A DNA stretch of 57,864 nt from NCBI GenBank assembly GCA_001898825.1, contig MKVK01000042.1, forward strand, positions 1 to 57,864. The letters run 5' to 3'. Position 1 is the stretch's first letter. Every line of letters begins with the position of its first letter. This document shows positions 31,707 to 41,702 of this stretch, piece after piece. A program made the position numbers and the translations under genes. The DNA is from Magnetospirillum sp. 64-120. Lineage in GTDB: Bacteria; Pseudomonadota; Alphaproteobacteria; Rhodospirillales; Magnetospirillaceae. The notes below the pieces were generated by a model. It was given only the letters and a program-made list of their open reading frames with translations. It did not search any database and was not told the DNA's origin.

Positions 31707-32828
31707 ATGATGGGAATTACGCGCTATATCCTGCGTCAACTCGCAGTGGGGATGATCTTCGTCTCCACGGCGCTGGCCTGCGTCTTGTGGCTGACCCAGT
31801 CATTGCGCCTGATCGAGATGATCGTCACCCAAGGCATTTCGGTGGGAACCTTCCTGAAGCTGACCGGCATGCTGATGCCCACCTTCCTGGTCGTCATCAT
31901 TCCCATCGCCTTGTTTTCCGTCATCTTGTTCACCTACAACAAGCTCAACACCGACCGCGAACTGGTGGTCCTGCGGGCCGCCGGCCTGTCCAACTGGGCC
32001 TTGGCCCGTCCCGCGCTGATCCTGGCCGCCATCGCCACCGTCGTCGCCTATGCCCTGTCCTTGTGGGTCATCCCCAAGACGGTGCAGAACTTCCGCGAAC
32101 TGCAGTGGTCCATCCGCAACGACATCTCGAACATCTTGTTGCAGGAAGGAAGCTTCAACAAATTCGGCAACGGCCTGACCATCTATGTGCGCGCCCGCAA
32201 CAGCGAGGGTGAATTGCTGGGCATCTTGGTGCACGACCGCCGCAACCCGACCAAGCCGGTCACCCTGATGGCTGAAAAGGGCGCCATCGTGTTCACCGAA
32301 CAAGGTCCGCGCATTCTGATGGTCAAGGGTAACCGCCAGCAATTGCCCGAAGGTACCGGCCAGTTGTCGGTGCTGAATTTCGATTCCTACACCGTCGACC
32401 TGAACACCGCCCAGGGCGATTCCGGTCCACGCTTCCGCGATGCCCGCGAACGTTCGATGCTGGAACTATACAACGCCGACATCAAGGAGTTGGGCGACAG
32501 CGACTATCGCCGCGCCAAGGTCGAGCTACACCAGCGCCTGACCTCGCCGCTTTATTGCCTGGGCTACGCCTTGATCGCCCTGGTCACCCTGCTGACCGCC
32601 ACTTTCGACCGCCGGGGGCAGACCACCACCATCCTGACCGCCATCGGCCTGATGGTGGCGACCCAGGCCGCCGCCCTGGGACTGGCCAACCTGGCCTCGG
32701 CGAATCCGGCCTTCCTGGTCAGCCTGTACCTGTTGGCCGCCCTTCCTTTGGCGCTGGGGTTCTGGGGATTGGCCCGCCCGCCGCGCACCAATCCATTCCG
32801 CCGCCGGTTCTCGGCGCAACCGGCCTAG
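31707..32828 (+). CDS. lptF: LPS export ABC transporter permease LptF
   Basis: The 373-residue product has three N-terminal membrane helices (about 10-35, 50-75 and 100-120), a periplasmic jellyroll region (about 130-265) and three C-terminal helices (270-355). Landmarks are LMPTFLVVIIPIALFSVILFTYNKLNTDREL, RAAGLSNWALARPAL and LTSPLYCLGYALIALVTLLTATFDRRGQ. LptF with LptG and LptB pulls LPS from the inner membrane. The ATG at 31707 is chosen because it gives the expected short cytoplasmic start. In relatives lptG usually follows; here lptD starts 13 bases later and no lptG is seen. Confidence 0.9.
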   Translation: MMGITRYILRQLAVGMIFVSTALACVLWLTQSLRLIEMIVTQGISVGTFLKLTGMLMPTFLVVIIPIALFSVILFTYNKLNTDRELVVLRAAGLSNWALARPALILAAIATVVAYALSLWVIPKTVQNFRELQWSIRNDISNILLQEGSFNKFGNGLTIYVRARNSEGELLGILVHDRRNPTKPVTLMAEKGAIVFTEQGPRILMVKGNRQQLPEGTGQLSVLNFDSYTVDLNTAQGDSGPRFRDARERSMLELYNADIKELGDSDYRRAKVELHQRLTSPLYCLGYALIALVTLLTATFDRRGQTTTILTAIGLMVATQAAALGLANLASANPAFLVSLYLLAALPLALGFWGLARPPRTNPFRRRFSAQPA

Positions 32829-32841
32829 GGATGCTGTCGTC

Positions 32842-35511
32842 ATGAAGAAAATGCATCCCGCCTTGCTGGTCGCCGGCCTTGCCGTCAGTTCTTCCGCCTG
32901 GGCCGCATCGCCGGCCGACGTCGGGTCCTGGGGCGACGCCTGGGGCGACGAAGCGGCGCCGCGGCCCGCCGCCGGCACGCAGCGTCCGGCCCGCACCCAG
33001 GTCCCGACCTCGACGTTGCCCACTACCACCCCGGTGACGTCGGCGCCGCTGCCCAACGGCCCCCGCCCGGCCGACGTGGGCGGCTGGGGCGAAGCCTGGG
33101 GAAGCGAAGCAAGTCGCGCCCCCGCCCCCACCGCACCGCGCACCGAAGTTCCCCGCTCGATGCCGCAGGTGGCGCCGGCCGCTGTGCGAGCGGCGCCCAA
33201 AGGCCCCAGCCCGGCCGATGTGGGAGGGTGGGGCGACGCCTGGGGCAACGACCCCGTCAGCCGTCCTGCCGCCACCAAAGCCGCGGCCGAGACTTCGGCG
33301 CTGCCTGCCGCCAATCAAACACCCAACCGGCTTCCTGTCGTCAACACCACTCCGGACAACCGTATCGAAGTCAACGCCGCCATCCCCACGGGGCACGGCA
33401 ACGACGACGAACCGGTGCAGATGACCGCCGACCAGATCATCCATGATCGCGAACTGGGCATCGTCACCGCCAAGGGCCGGGTGGAAATCATCCAGGCCAA
33501 CCGCACCCTGGTGGCCGACACCGTCAGCTACAATTTGAAGCAGGACGTCATGTCCGCCTCGGGCAACGTGGTCCTGACCGACCCCACCGGCGACGTCGCC
33601 TTCGCCGACTACTTCGAGCTGACCGGTGACTTCAAGGATGGCGTCGCCCAGGAAATCAAGGTCATCCTGGCCGATGCCTCGCGTATTCGCGCCAGCAGCG
33701 GCACCCGCGTCGCCGGGGACCGCACCGATTTTGAAAACGGCATCTACACCGCCTGCGAACCTTGCCGCCGCAATCCCGACAAGACCCCGTTGTGGCAGGT
33801 CAAGGCGGTGCGCGTCACCCACAACCAAGCCGACCAAGAAATCGAGTATCGCGACGCCTGGATGGAATTCGCCGGAATTCCCGTCCTCTACACCCCTTAT
33901 CTGTCCCATCCCGACCCCACGGTGCGCCGCCGCAGCGGATTCCTGATGCCGACAGCCAGCATGTCGTCCAATTTGGGCGCCAATGTTTCGACACCTTATT
34001 ACTGGGCCGTCGCCGACAACCAGGACCTGACCTTCACCCCGCGTTTCCTGTTCCCCAGCTCCAGCAGCACCAAGACCCCCAACCTGGATAAGAACGGACG
34101 TTCGATCCTTCAGCGCGTGGTGCTGAACGGCGAACACCGCTGGGTGGGCGCCGAAGGCGAGACCAAGACGGTGGCCAGCTTGACCGCCGACAAATACTCG
34201 GCGGACCTGCGCGGACACGTCGACGCCACCGGCCGTTTCGACCTCAGCAATGTCTGGCGTGCCGGCTACCAGGTGCAGCGATCCAGCGACGACACCTATA
34301 CTGGCATCTATGGCTATTCCTTCCAGCGCAACCAGCCCTGGCTGACCACCCGCCCCTATGTGGAAGGTTTCGGCCGCCGCAACTACGCCTTGCTGGAAGG
34401 GTTTTCGTACCAAGGACTGCGCCAGCAGGACGACCCCAGCGACTCGCCCTTGGTGCTGCCCCATGCCAGCTTCAGCCATGTGGGCATGCCGTCGGCGCAT
34501 GGCGGTTATTGGAGCCTTGATTCCGATATCCTGTCCTATGCCCGCAGCGAGGGTTTGGCCGCCACCCGCCTGTCCAACAAGGTCGCCTGGAACCGGCCGT
34601 TCCTGGGCCGCATGGGCGACGTCACCGACTTTTCGGCGTCCTTGCGGGGTGACGCCTATCACGCCGACCACCTGAACAATGGTGACGGCTCGGCCAATAC
34701 CGGCCGCGTGATCCCCCAGATGGCGCTGAACTGGCGACAGCCGTTCATCCGCCAAAGCGCCACCATGCCGCAGATCCTGGAACCCTTGCTGATGGTTGCC
34801 GCCAGCCCCAATGGCGGCAATCCGCGCAAACTGCCTAACGAGGATTCCCAGACCTTCGAACTGGACGAGATCAATGTGCTGAGCCCCGACCGCATGACCG
34901 GACTGGACCGGGTCGAAGGCGGCGTCCGCGGCGGGTACGGCTTGCGCTGGAGCACTTATCCTTCCCGCGGCGGCTACGTCACCGCCCAAGTCGGCCAAGG
35001 CTGGCGCGCCCGCAAGGACAGCACCTTCGCCCCGGGCCAGGGTTTCGACGATTACCTGTCCGACTATGTCGGGCGCCTGGACATCGCGCCGACCGGCAAC
35101 TTGGCCCTGCTGAACCGCGTGCGCCTGGACAAGGACACCCTGACCCTGCGGCGCAATGAAAACACCCTGTCGGTGGGGTCGCCATTGCTGCGCTTCACCA
35201 CCACCTACCTGATGCTGGAAAAGTCGGGCAACGACGAACAGACCTTCGACCGGCGGCATGCCCTGGTCAACACCTTGTCCTCGGACATTTCCCGCTACTG
35301 GGCCCTGGCGGCGACGGTTTCATCGGACCTGACCAATGGCGGCGACGTGCAAAGCTGGGGGGCCAAGGCCACCTATTCCGACGAATGCTTCGCCTTCGTC
35401 ACCGACCTGCGCCGGACCACCACCCAGGACCGCGACGACATGGCCGGTTACACATTGACGTTCAACATTGTGTTCCGCACCTTGGGCGACTTGCCTCTCA
35501 ACGTGTTCTAG
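32842..35511 (+). CDS. lptD: LPS assembly outer-membrane protein LptD
   Basis: An 889-residue LptD with signal peptide (1-21), a long low-complexity linker (23-190), an OstA/jellyroll domain (about 195-320; QMTADQIIHDRELGIVTAKG, VSYNLKQDVMSASGNVVLTDP) and a large C-terminal barrel ending LPLNVF. Four cysteines are not evident in the classical E. coli pattern; one pair is in TACEPCRRN. The linker holds three copies of P-A-D-V-G-x-W-G-x-A-W-G at residues about 25-36, 77-88 and 124-135, which I do not know from other LptD proteins. LptD with LptE inserts LPS into the outer leaflet. It sits between lptF and surA, matching its dependence on SurA for folding. Confidence 0.93.
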   Translation: MKKMHPALLVAGLAVSSSAWAASPADVGSWGDAWGDEAAPRPAAGTQRPARTQVPTSTLPTTTPVTSAPLPNGPRPADVGGWGEAWGSEASRAPAPTAPRTEVPRSMPQVAPAAVRAAPKGPSPADVGGWGDAWGNDPVSRPAATKAAAETSALPAANQTPNRLPVVNTTPDNRIEVNAAIPTGHGNDDEPVQMTADQIIHDRELGIVTAKGRVEIIQANRTLVADTVSYNLKQDVMSASGNVVLTDPTGDVAFADYFELTGDFKDGVAQEIKVILADASRIRASSGTRVAGDRTDFENGIYTACEPCRRNPDKTPLWQVKAVRVTHNQADQEIEYRDAWMEFAGIPVLYTPYLSHPDPTVRRRSGFLMPTASMSSNLGANVSTPYYWAVADNQDLTFTPRFLFPSSSSTKTPNLDKNGRSILQRVVLNGEHRWVGAEGETKTVASLTADKYSADLRGHVDATGRFDLSNVWRAGYQVQRSSDDTYTGIYGYSFQRNQPWLTTRPYVEGFGRRNYALLEGFSYQGLRQQDDPSDSPLVLPHASFSHVGMPSAHGGYWSLDSDILSYARSEGLAATRLSNKVAWNRPFLGRMGDVTDFSASLRGDAYHADHLNNGDGSANTGRVIPQMALNWRQPFIRQSATMPQILEPLLMVAASPNGGNPRKLPNEDSQTFELDEINVLSPDRMTGLDRVEGGVRGGYGLRWSTYPSRGGYVTAQVGQGWRARKDSTFAPGQGFDDYLSDYVGRLDIAPTGNLALLNRVRLDKDTLTLRRNENTLSVGSPLLRFTTTYLMLEKSGNDEQTFDRRHALVNTLSSDISRYWALAATVSSDLTNGGDVQSWGAKATYSDECFAFVTDLRRTTTQDRDDMAGYTLTFNIVFRTLGDLPLNVF

Positions 35512-35560
35512 ATCATGCAGCGGGCGGCCCCTTCCCCGCCCGCGACAGGAAGGACGTGGC

Positions 35561-36829
35561 ATGCTTTTTCGTTTCATCGCCCCTTGCGTCATGGCCGTCA
35601 CCCTGGCCTTCACCGCGCCCCCCCATGCGGCCCGCGCCCAGTTGCTGGACCGGGTGGTGGCGGTGGTCAACGACGAAGCCATTTCGTTCCGCGACCTTGA
35701 TGCGCGTCTGCGCATGGCCTTGGTGTCGTCCAACATTCCCGACACCCCGGATGCCCGCAAGCGCGTCCTGCCGCAAGTGTTGCGCAAGATGATCGACGAA
35801 CGCCTGCAATTGCAGGAAGCCCAGCGGCTGAACATCTCCCTGGGCAATGCCGAAGTGGACGGCGCCATCGCCACCATCGAGCAGCAGAACGGCATGCCCA
35901 AGGGGGCGTTGCTGGGCAATCTGGCCCGTCAGGGCGTCGACCCGGCCCGGGTCCGCGAACAGATCAAGGCGGACATGACCTGGCTGCGCCTGATCAGCCG
36001 GACCACCGCCTCGCAGATCCGTATCGGCGAAGAAGAAGTCAACGACCGCCTGCAAAGCATCGCTGAACGCCAGGGGCAAAGCGAAGTGCGCGCCGCCGAG
36101 ATTTTCCTGCCGGTGGAAAGCCCCGAACACGAAGCCGAAGCCCGTGCCCTGGGTGAAAAGTTGATCGAAGGCCTGAAGGCGGGAACACCGTTTTCCGCCC
36201 TGGCGCGCCAGTTCTCGCGCTCGCCCACCTCGGCCAATGGCGGTTTACTGGGCTGGGTGTCGCCGGGTATGGTGGACGACGAGGTCGCCGCCGTCCTCGA
36301 CAAGCTGGGTCGCGGCCAAACCTCGGATCTGGTCCGCACCTCGTCGGGCTTCGTCATCATGACCGTGCTGGAAACCCGCATCGTCGGCCAAAGCGTCGAT
36401 CCCGAGAACAGCACCGTCACCCTGGCCCGCATGGTCCTGCCCGTCCCCTCCGGTGCCCCGCCCAAGGGCGAGTTGCTGGAACGCGCCAGCCGCCTGACCC
36501 GCGACGCCAACAATTGCGCCGCCTTCGACGCCCTGGCCGCCAAGGCCGGCACCACCGCGACGCGGGTCGGACCGGTCCGTATCGGCGAGTTGTCCAACGA
36601 CCTGAAACGAGTGGTCGCCAACCTGAGAAGCAATCAGGTGGCGCCGCCCGTCGACACGGCGGAAGGCATCGTCGTCAACATGGTCTGTTCTTTCCAGGAA
36701 TCCCTGGTCGCCACCCCGCCCACCGCGGCCCAGGTGCGCCATCAGATCGAGGAAGAACGCCGCGACATGCTGAGCCGGCGCTATATCCGCAACCTGCGCC
36801 GTGCCGCCTTCGTCGATGTGCGGATGTGA
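35561..36829 (+). CDS. surA: Periplasmic peptidyl-prolyl isomerase SurA
   Basis: The 422-residue product has a signal peptide (1 to about 25, ending AARA), the SurA N-terminal helical chaperone domain ([20 protein letters not shown] through about 150), and a parvulin-type PPIC domain (about 170-275) with [37 protein letters not shown] and [19 protein letters not shown] second, weaker parvulin-like part follows. SurA helps outer-membrane proteins, including LptD, fold. The ATG at 35561 has AGGAAGGA ten bases upstream and gives the signal peptide. It follows lptD closely and is followed 10 bases on by pdxA. Confidence 0.93.
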   Translation: MLFRFIAPCVMAVTLAFTAPPHAARAQLLDRVVAVVNDEAISFRDLDARLRMALVSSNIPDTPDARKRVLPQVLRKMIDERLQLQEAQRLNISLGNAEVDGAIATIEQQNGMPKGALLGNLARQGVDPARVREQIKADMTWLRLISRTTASQIRIGEEEVNDRLQSIAERQGQSEVRAAEIFLPVESPEHEAEARALGEKLIEGLKAGTPFSALARQFSRSPTSANGGLLGWVSPGMVDDEVAAVLDKLGRGQTSDLVRTSSGFVIMTVLETRIVGQSVDPENSTVTLARMVLPVPSGAPPKGELLERASRLTRDANNCAAFDALAAKAGTTATRVGPVRIGELSNDLKRVVANLRSNQVAPPVDTAEGIVVNMVCSFQESLVATPPTAAQVRHQIEEERRDMLSRRYIRNLRRAAFVDVRM

Positions 36830-36839
36830 CGCGCCGGTC

Positions 36840-37847
36840 ATGAGCACGCCCCAGCCCCTGGCCCTGACCATGGGCGAACCGGCGGGAATCGGCGGTGAAC
36901 TGACATTGCTGGCCTGGCTGCGCCGCCAGTCCCTGGCGCGACCGTTCTTCGTCCTGGACGACCCGGACAGGCTGGCGGCGCTGGCGGCGCACCTGGGATG
37001 GGACGTCCCCATCGCCTGCCTGGGCAACGCCGGGGAAGCCGCGTCCCGTTTCGACCACGCCTTGCCGGTTCTGCCGCAAAAGCTGGCAGCGGCGGTGGTT
37101 CCCGGCCAGCCGGATCCCGCCAACGCGCCAGCGGTGATCGCCTCGATCCGCCGCGCGGTCGAACTGACCCAAGCCGGCGAAAGCGCCGCCGTGGTCACCA
37201 ACCCCATCAGCAAGGCGGTCTTGTATCAGGCGGGGTTCGCCTTTCCCGGCCACACCGAATACCTGGCCCATCTGCTGGGCCAGGACGGGGCCGAGGTGAT
37301 GATGCTGGCCTGCCCCCAGTTGCGCGTGGTGCCGGTGACCATCCATGTCTCGGTGGCCGAAGCCGCCGCGTCCTTGCGCAGCGAAACCATCGTCCATGCC
37401 GGCAAAGTGGCCGCCGACGCCCTGCGCCGTGATTTCGGCATCGCCCATCCGCGTCTGGCGGTGGCCGGACTGAACCCCCATGCCGGCGAGGACGGCGCCA
37501 TGGGCCGCGAAGACCTGGACATCGTCGCCCCGGCGGTTGCCGCTCTGCGGGCCTTGGGCGTCGACGCCCGGGGGCCGCTGCCCGCCGACACCATGTTCCA
37601 CGCCCGCGCCCGCGCCGAATACGACCTGGCGCTGTGCATGTATCACGACCAGGCGCTGATCCCCATCAAGACCATTGATTTCGATGGCGGGGTCAACGTC
37701 ACCTTGGGCTTGCCCATCATCCGCACCTCGCCCGACCACGGTACCGCCTTCGGCTTGGCGGGCAGTGGCCGGGCCAATCCCGACAGCCTGATGGCGGCCC
37801 TGAACATGGCCGCCCGGATGTCCGACAACCGGAGCCGCGTTCCGTGA
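36840..37847 (+). CDS. pdxA: 4-hydroxythreonine-4-phosphate dehydrogenase
   Basis: A 335-residue PdxA with [13 protein letters not shown] at the start, [27 protein letters not shown], the metal ligands in [21 protein letters not shown] and [11 protein letters not shown], and the terminal [20 protein letters not shown]. It oxidises 4-phosphohydroxythreonine in vitamin B6 synthesis. Several metal-site histidines (in NPHAGEDG and MYHDQALIP) are present. The ATG at 36840 is preferred to an upstream in-frame start inside surA. The stop overlaps the rsmA start by three bases. surA-pdxA-rsmA is a widely conserved order. Confidence 0.95.
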   Translation: MSTPQPLALTMGEPAGIGGELTLLAWLRRQSLARPFFVLDDPDRLAALAAHLGWDVPIACLGNAGEAASRFDHALPVLPQKLAAAVVPGQPDPANAPAVIASIRRAVELTQAGESAAVVTNPISKAVLYQAGFAFPGHTEYLAHLLGQDGAEVMMLACPQLRVVPVTIHVSVAEAAASLRSETIVHAGKVAADALRRDFGIAHPRLAVAGLNPHAGEDGAMGREDLDIVAPAVAALRALGVDARGPLPADTMFHARARAEYDLALCMYHDQALIPIKTIDFDGGVNVTLGLPIIRTSPDHGTAFGLAGSGRANPDSLMAALNMAARMSDNRSRVP

Positions 37848-38665
37848 CCGAACTGCCCCCCTTGCGCGACGTGCTGGCCGCCCACGGCCTGACCGCCCGC
37901 AAATCCCTGGGCCAGCACTTCCTGCTGGATTTGAACCTGACCGGCCGCATCGCCCGGGCCTCGGGTCGGCTGGAAGTGGGCACCACCATCGAGATCGGCC
38001 CCGGCCCCGGAGGCTTGACCCGCGCCCTGTTGGATGCCGGCGCCCGCCACGTCATCGCCGTCGAGCGCGACGACCGCGCCATCGCCATCCAGAATGAAAT
38101 CGCCGCCGCCTATCCCGGCCGCCTTGAGATCATCGCCGACGACGCCTTGAAGGTCGACGCCGCCGATCTGGGCGAGGCGCCGCGCCGTATCGTCGCCAAC
38201 CTGCCGTACAACATTTCGACCGTGTTGCTACTGAACTGGCTGCGTCGCATCGACGCGTTTGAAAGCCTGACCCTGATGTTCCAAAAAGAGGTGGTGGACC
38301 GTCTGGCCGCCGCCCCGCGTACCCCCGATTACGGCCGGCTTTCCGTCATCACCCAGTGGCTGTGCGAGGTTCGTCCGCTGTTCAACGTGGACAAACGCGC
38401 CTTCACCCCGCCGCCCGCCGTCATGTCCACCGTGGTACAATTGCTGCCGCATCCCCAGCCCTTGGCCCCGGCTCGGCTGGAAACCTTGGAAAAGGTCACC
38501 GCCGCCGCCTTCGGTCAGCGCCGCAAGATGCTGCGTTCCAGCCTGAAATCCCTGGGCTCCGCCGAGGAATTGCTGGAAGCCACCGGCATCGCCCCCACCG
38601 CCCGAGCCGAAGAACTGACCGTCGAACAGTTCTGTGCCCTGGCGCAAAAGCTCGATCAGCACTAA
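37844..38665 (+). CDS. rsmA: 16S rRNA dimethyladenosine transferase
   Basis: The 273-residue product has the KsgA/RsmA motifs: [30 protein letters not shown] (SAM-binding loop), [34 protein letters not shown] (the NLPY catalytic motif) and [12 protein letters not shown]. It dimethylates two adjacent adenines near the 3' end of 16S rRNA during small-subunit assembly. It starts at GTG 37844 overlapping the pdxA stop, so translation is coupled; the next in-frame ATG would lose conserved sequence. C-terminal helical domain intact. Confidence 0.96.
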   Translation: MTELPPLRDVLAAHGLTARKSLGQHFLLDLNLTGRIARASGRLEVGTTIEIGPGPGGLTRALLDAGARHVIAVERDDRAIAIQNEIAAAYPGRLEIIADDALKVDAADLGEAPRRIVANLPYNISTVLLLNWLRRIDAFESLTLMFQKEVVDRLAAAPRTPDYGRLSVITQWLCEVRPLFNVDKRAFTPPPAVMSTVVQLLPHPQPLAPARLETLEKVTAAAFGQRRKMLRSSLKSLGSAEELLEATGIAPTARAEELTVEQFCALAQKLDQH

Positions 38666-38722
38666 CCCTATGTAATATATTGATATTGTGGATAAAAGAG
38701 CCCAGCGTGCTATGGTAAGGGC

Positions 38723-40756
38723 ATGAAACGCTCAAGTGTTCCGCATTCCCGTTCCGCCCCGGTGGACATTGTCGGCATTCCCGAGCCGCAATTGCGCGAG
38801 CACTTGGAACATGTTCTGGCCCAGGACAGCGCTCACGTGGTCGAGCCGCAGACCCTGTTGGGACTGGCGCAGCACCTGACTCCCGACGACCGACACACCA
38901 CCTTGGACCATCAAGACGACACGGTCGAAGGACACGAAGACATGTTGCCGCAATTGCGGCTGGTCGACGCCCTGCTCGGCAAAAACAGCGGCGACGCACC
39001 GCAACAGACCCGGCGCCCCTTCGCCGAGTTGATCAGCGCCGAACAATACCGCCGCCAGCGCCGCAAACGCATCAGCCGGCGCACCGACAGCCCCGACACG
39101 CTGCCGCCGCCGTCACCCCAGGCGGAAAACGACCGGCTGCTGCTGGAGGAAATCGGCCACCGGCCCGTTCATCGCGCCGGCGGTTGGACCGCCGAACAGC
39201 AAGACTCTCACGCGGCACCGGGCGAGACCTTGTCCCCCCCCCTGGCGCCGCAGGGCTTTTCCACCGGGGACGAGGTGATGGACGCTTTTGTCCCCCTACC
39301 GGACGCCGTACCGCAGGAAGCCCCGCCCCCCATCGCACTGAAGGTCCGGCGCAAGGAAAAGCCCACACCCCAAAGCGCGGTGGAAAGCGTGCCAGAAAGC
39401 ATCGCGGAACCCCAGCCGACACCAAGCGCCAAGTCCCCTGTCAAGCTGAAGATCAAGGGCAAGCCGCGCCGCCAGTCCCCGCAGGCGGAGACCGTGCCGG
39501 AAACCCCGGCGGCCGAAGCCGCGACAGCACTCGCCCCCGCGCCGGCCCCCCAGCCCGAACCGCAACAGGCCGCCAAGCCAGCGGTCAAGATGAAGGTCAA
39601 GGGCAAGCCGCGCCGCCATGCCCCGCAGGCGGAAACCTTGCCGGAAACCCCGGCAGCCGAAACCGCGACAGCACTCGCCCCCGCGCCGGAACCCCAGTCC
39701 GAACCGCAGCAGGCCGCCAAGCCGGCGGTCAAGATGAAGGTCAAGGGCAAGCCGCGCCGCCAGTCCCCGCAAGCGGAAACCGCGCCCGAGCCCCTGGCGG
39801 AGGAAACCGCCCGACCCTCCGAGCCCGCACCGGAGCCCCAGCCAGAACCGCAACAGACCGCCGAGGCGGCGCCGGAATCGCTCCACGCGCCGGAACCGTC
39901 CTTGCCCCCCGAAGTGGAAGAAACCGTTCCGGCAGCCGAAGCTGTTCGTGTCCAGGTGGACGACCCGTTGGCACAGCGGATCGAAGACATCATCGCCGCC
40001 CACGCCCGGCGCGACGTCGTCGGTGCTCCACCGCGCGGCAGCTTCGACTTGCCGGAAAACCGCGAAGCCCTGGCCAAGCTGCTGGACGACACCGCCCCCG
40101 CCGCCGATTTCGACGCCCTGGATCTGGTCTATGGCTGTTGGGGCAAGACCACCCATGACAGTGACAGCCGCGCGTTGCTGGCGGTGGCCCAACAGATCAG
40201 CCGCAATTTTGGACTGCCGGACAAGCTGCCCATGGCCTCGACCAAGGCCTGGAAGATGCTGGACAACAAGCTGTTCGCCCCCGAACTGGCCGACCGGCTG
40301 GAACAGGTGGGGCAGTTCATCGTCGATTGGCAAAAGACCCAGCGCATCTTCCTGATCCTGGAATTCAGCGAGATCGAGCTGATCGAATATCTGTTCGAGG
40401 CCCTGTCACCCGCCGATTACCCGGAATTGCTGGCCGAAGTGATGAACTTCAAAGTGCTGTCCAACCGTCGCATGGGATTGTTGCGCCGCTTCCCGGCGCG
40501 GCTGCGCAAGCAGACCCAACCCATGCTGCCCGACCGCAAGGAAGAAGCCCTGGTGGTCCAGGCCCACGGCAAGGCGTTCCTGCAACGCATCGCCGACCCG
40601 CGCGGCTTCGCCCCCATCGTCGACCTTGCCGGCAAAATGCTGGAAGAGGTGGAAAAGCTGATGAAGCAAACCGCCAACACCGGCGCCCCGCCGCAACTGG
40701 GCGCCCCCCCAGGTGGTGGAGGCGGTGGCGGTGGGGCGCTAGGCCGGATCGGCTGA
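38723..40756 (+). CDS. Hypothetical repeat protein, 677 aa
   Basis: A three-part protein I do not recognise. Residues 1-200 are charged and largely disordered (many Arg, Gln, Pro). Residues about 241-385 hold three tandem units of 48 residues, each opening with K-x-K-G-K-P-R-R (243, 291, 339) followed by an Ala/Pro/Glu/Gln-rich spacer. Residues about 415-640 look globular and helical (SFDLPENREALAKLLDD, RIFLILEFSEIELIEYLFEAL, NFKVLSNRRMGLLRRFPARL), and the tail is a nine-Gly run. The basic repeats could bind nucleic acid or acidic partners. No signal peptide. It follows rsmA by 57 bases, possibly with its own promoter. Confidence 0.8.
   Translation: MKRSSVPHSRSAPVDIVGIPEPQLREHLEHVLAQDSAHVVEPQTLLGLAQHLTPDDRHTTLDHQDDTVEGHEDMLPQLRLVDALLGKNSGDAPQQTRRPFAELISAEQYRRQRRKRISRRTDSPDTLPPPSPQAENDRLLLEEIGHRPVHRAGGWTAEQQDSHAAPGETLSPPLAPQGFSTGDEVMDAFVPLPDAVPQEAPPPIALKVRRKEKPTPQSAVESVPESIAEPQPTPSAKSPVKLKIKGKPRRQSPQAETVPETPAAEAATALAPAPAPQPEPQQAAKPAVKMKVKGKPRRHAPQAETLPETPAAETATALAPAPEPQSEPQQAAKPAVKMKVKGKPRRQSPQAETAPEPLAEETARPSEPAPEPQPEPQQTAEAAPESLHAPEPSLPPEVEETVPAAEAVRVQVDDPLAQRIEDIIAAHARRDVVGAPPRGSFDLPENREALAKLLDDTAPAADFDALDLVYGCWGKTTHDSDSRALLAVAQQISRNFGLPDKLPMASTKAWKMLDNKLFAPELADRLEQVGQFIVDWQKTQRIFLILEFSEIELIEYLFEALSPADYPELLAEVMNFKVLSNRRMGLLRRFPARLRKQTQPMLPDRKEEALVVQAHGKAFLQRIADPRGFAPIVDLAGKMLEEVEKLMKQTANTGAPPQLGAPPGGGGGGGGALGRIG
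39443..39865 (+). repeat. Three tandem 144-bp repeats inside the 677-aa gene
   Basis: The coding repeats that give the K-x-K-G-K-P-R-R units recur every 144 bases. The nucleotide copies are very alike, which suggests recent duplication and possible copy-number variation between strains. Confidence 0.7.
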
Positions 40757-40808
40757 TCCCGGGATTTTAGTCCGAGCGAGCCCGGCACGGGCCGGCCTTC
40801 AGCCATAC

Positions 40809-41498
40809 CTACAGCGCCAGGACCCGACCGGCATGAATGGCCCTGGCCATGCCTTCCAGCATGGTCGCCACATCTTCGAAATCGCCCATGCGGTCGGTGT
40901 TGATGTTGATGTCGAACTGACTGGCGTCGGACAGGCGCGAATGGAAAGCTTCCCAAACGAACTTGCCGCGCATGTGGTTCAGTTCCAACGCCTTGGCCAA
41001 TTGCTGGTCGTAGGTGCCGTGGCCGGACTGGGCCATACGCTTGGCGCAAATCTCCGGCGTGCCGGTGATGCGGACCCGAAGCGCGCAAGCTTCGCGCAAG
41101 ATGACGTGGGCGCCGCGGCCGACGATGACGCCGCCCATACGGCCCAGGCTCATCACCACCTTCATAAGCGTGTCGCGATAGGTGTCGGGACCGACGTCGC
41201 GGCCCGAGAACAGGCGGTACAGCCACATGTCCTTGGCGCGGCCGAAGCCTTCGTCCAGCATGCGGACGATGGCCGGGTCGTCCTGCAGACGCGCGGCGAT
41301 TTCCTTCAGCACCACTTCGTCGTAAAGCGGGACGTCCATACGCTGGGCCACTCGGTGGGCGATGATGTCGCCGCCCGAGCCGTAATCGCGGGAAATGGTG
41401 ATGACGGGTTTCTTCGGATGCCGGGTCGAGGGCTCGTCATGGGTGACGGTCGCCACCTCGGCCATGGCGGCAATCACGGACAGGATGTTGTGGGACAT
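40809..41498 (-). CDS. Cytidylate kinase-like P-loop protein
   Basis: The 229-residue product has the pattern of the cytidylate-kinase-like family: ITISRDYGSGGDIIAHRVAQRM with a P-loop-like glycine-rich turn, PLYDEVVLKEIAARL, GVIVGRGAHVIL (about residues 117-128) and RVRITGTPEICAKRM. Unlike true CMP kinase (Cmk), members of this group have no proven substrate and are often single genes. The ATG at 41498 has GGGAGG upstream with normal spacing. It converges with the 677-residue gene; only about 50 bases lie between, with a GC-rich inverted stretch. Function uncertain. Confidence 0.82.
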   Translation of the reverse strand: MSHNILSVIAAMAEVATVTHDEPSTRHPKKPVITISRDYGSGGDIIAHRVAQRMDVPLYDEVVLKEIAARLQDDPAIVRMLDEGFGRAKDMWLYRLFSGRDVGPDTYRDTLMKVVMSLGRMGGVIVGRGAHVILREACALRVRITGTPEICAKRMAQSGHGTYDQQLAKALELNHMRGKFVWEAFHSRLSDASQFDININTDRMGDFEDVATMLEGMARAIHAGRVLAL

Positions 41499-41702
41499 GG
41501 TCGCCTCCCTCACCGTTCCCCTCCATCATACGCCGGGACGGCAGGAAAACGACGACGCCTCTCGGCATGGCTGCATCGCCCCAGATGCAACACCGGGGCG
41601 GCAACACGCCGGAGGCGTCTTTCCCCCATCCCCCCCCGGGGTGGGTTCTGGGGGAGATGATAGCTGATCCGCCGCTTGCGCCTATCGGGCGATCACCCGA
41701 TG

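Noticed and set aside
32719-35259. Open frame of 846 codons on the minus strand
   Set aside because: Shadow of lptF and lptD without any recognisable motif.
41630-41660. Terminator between the cytidylate-kinase-like and LOG genes
   Set aside because: A C/G-rich inverted stretch is present but the arms pair poorly and no T-run follows.
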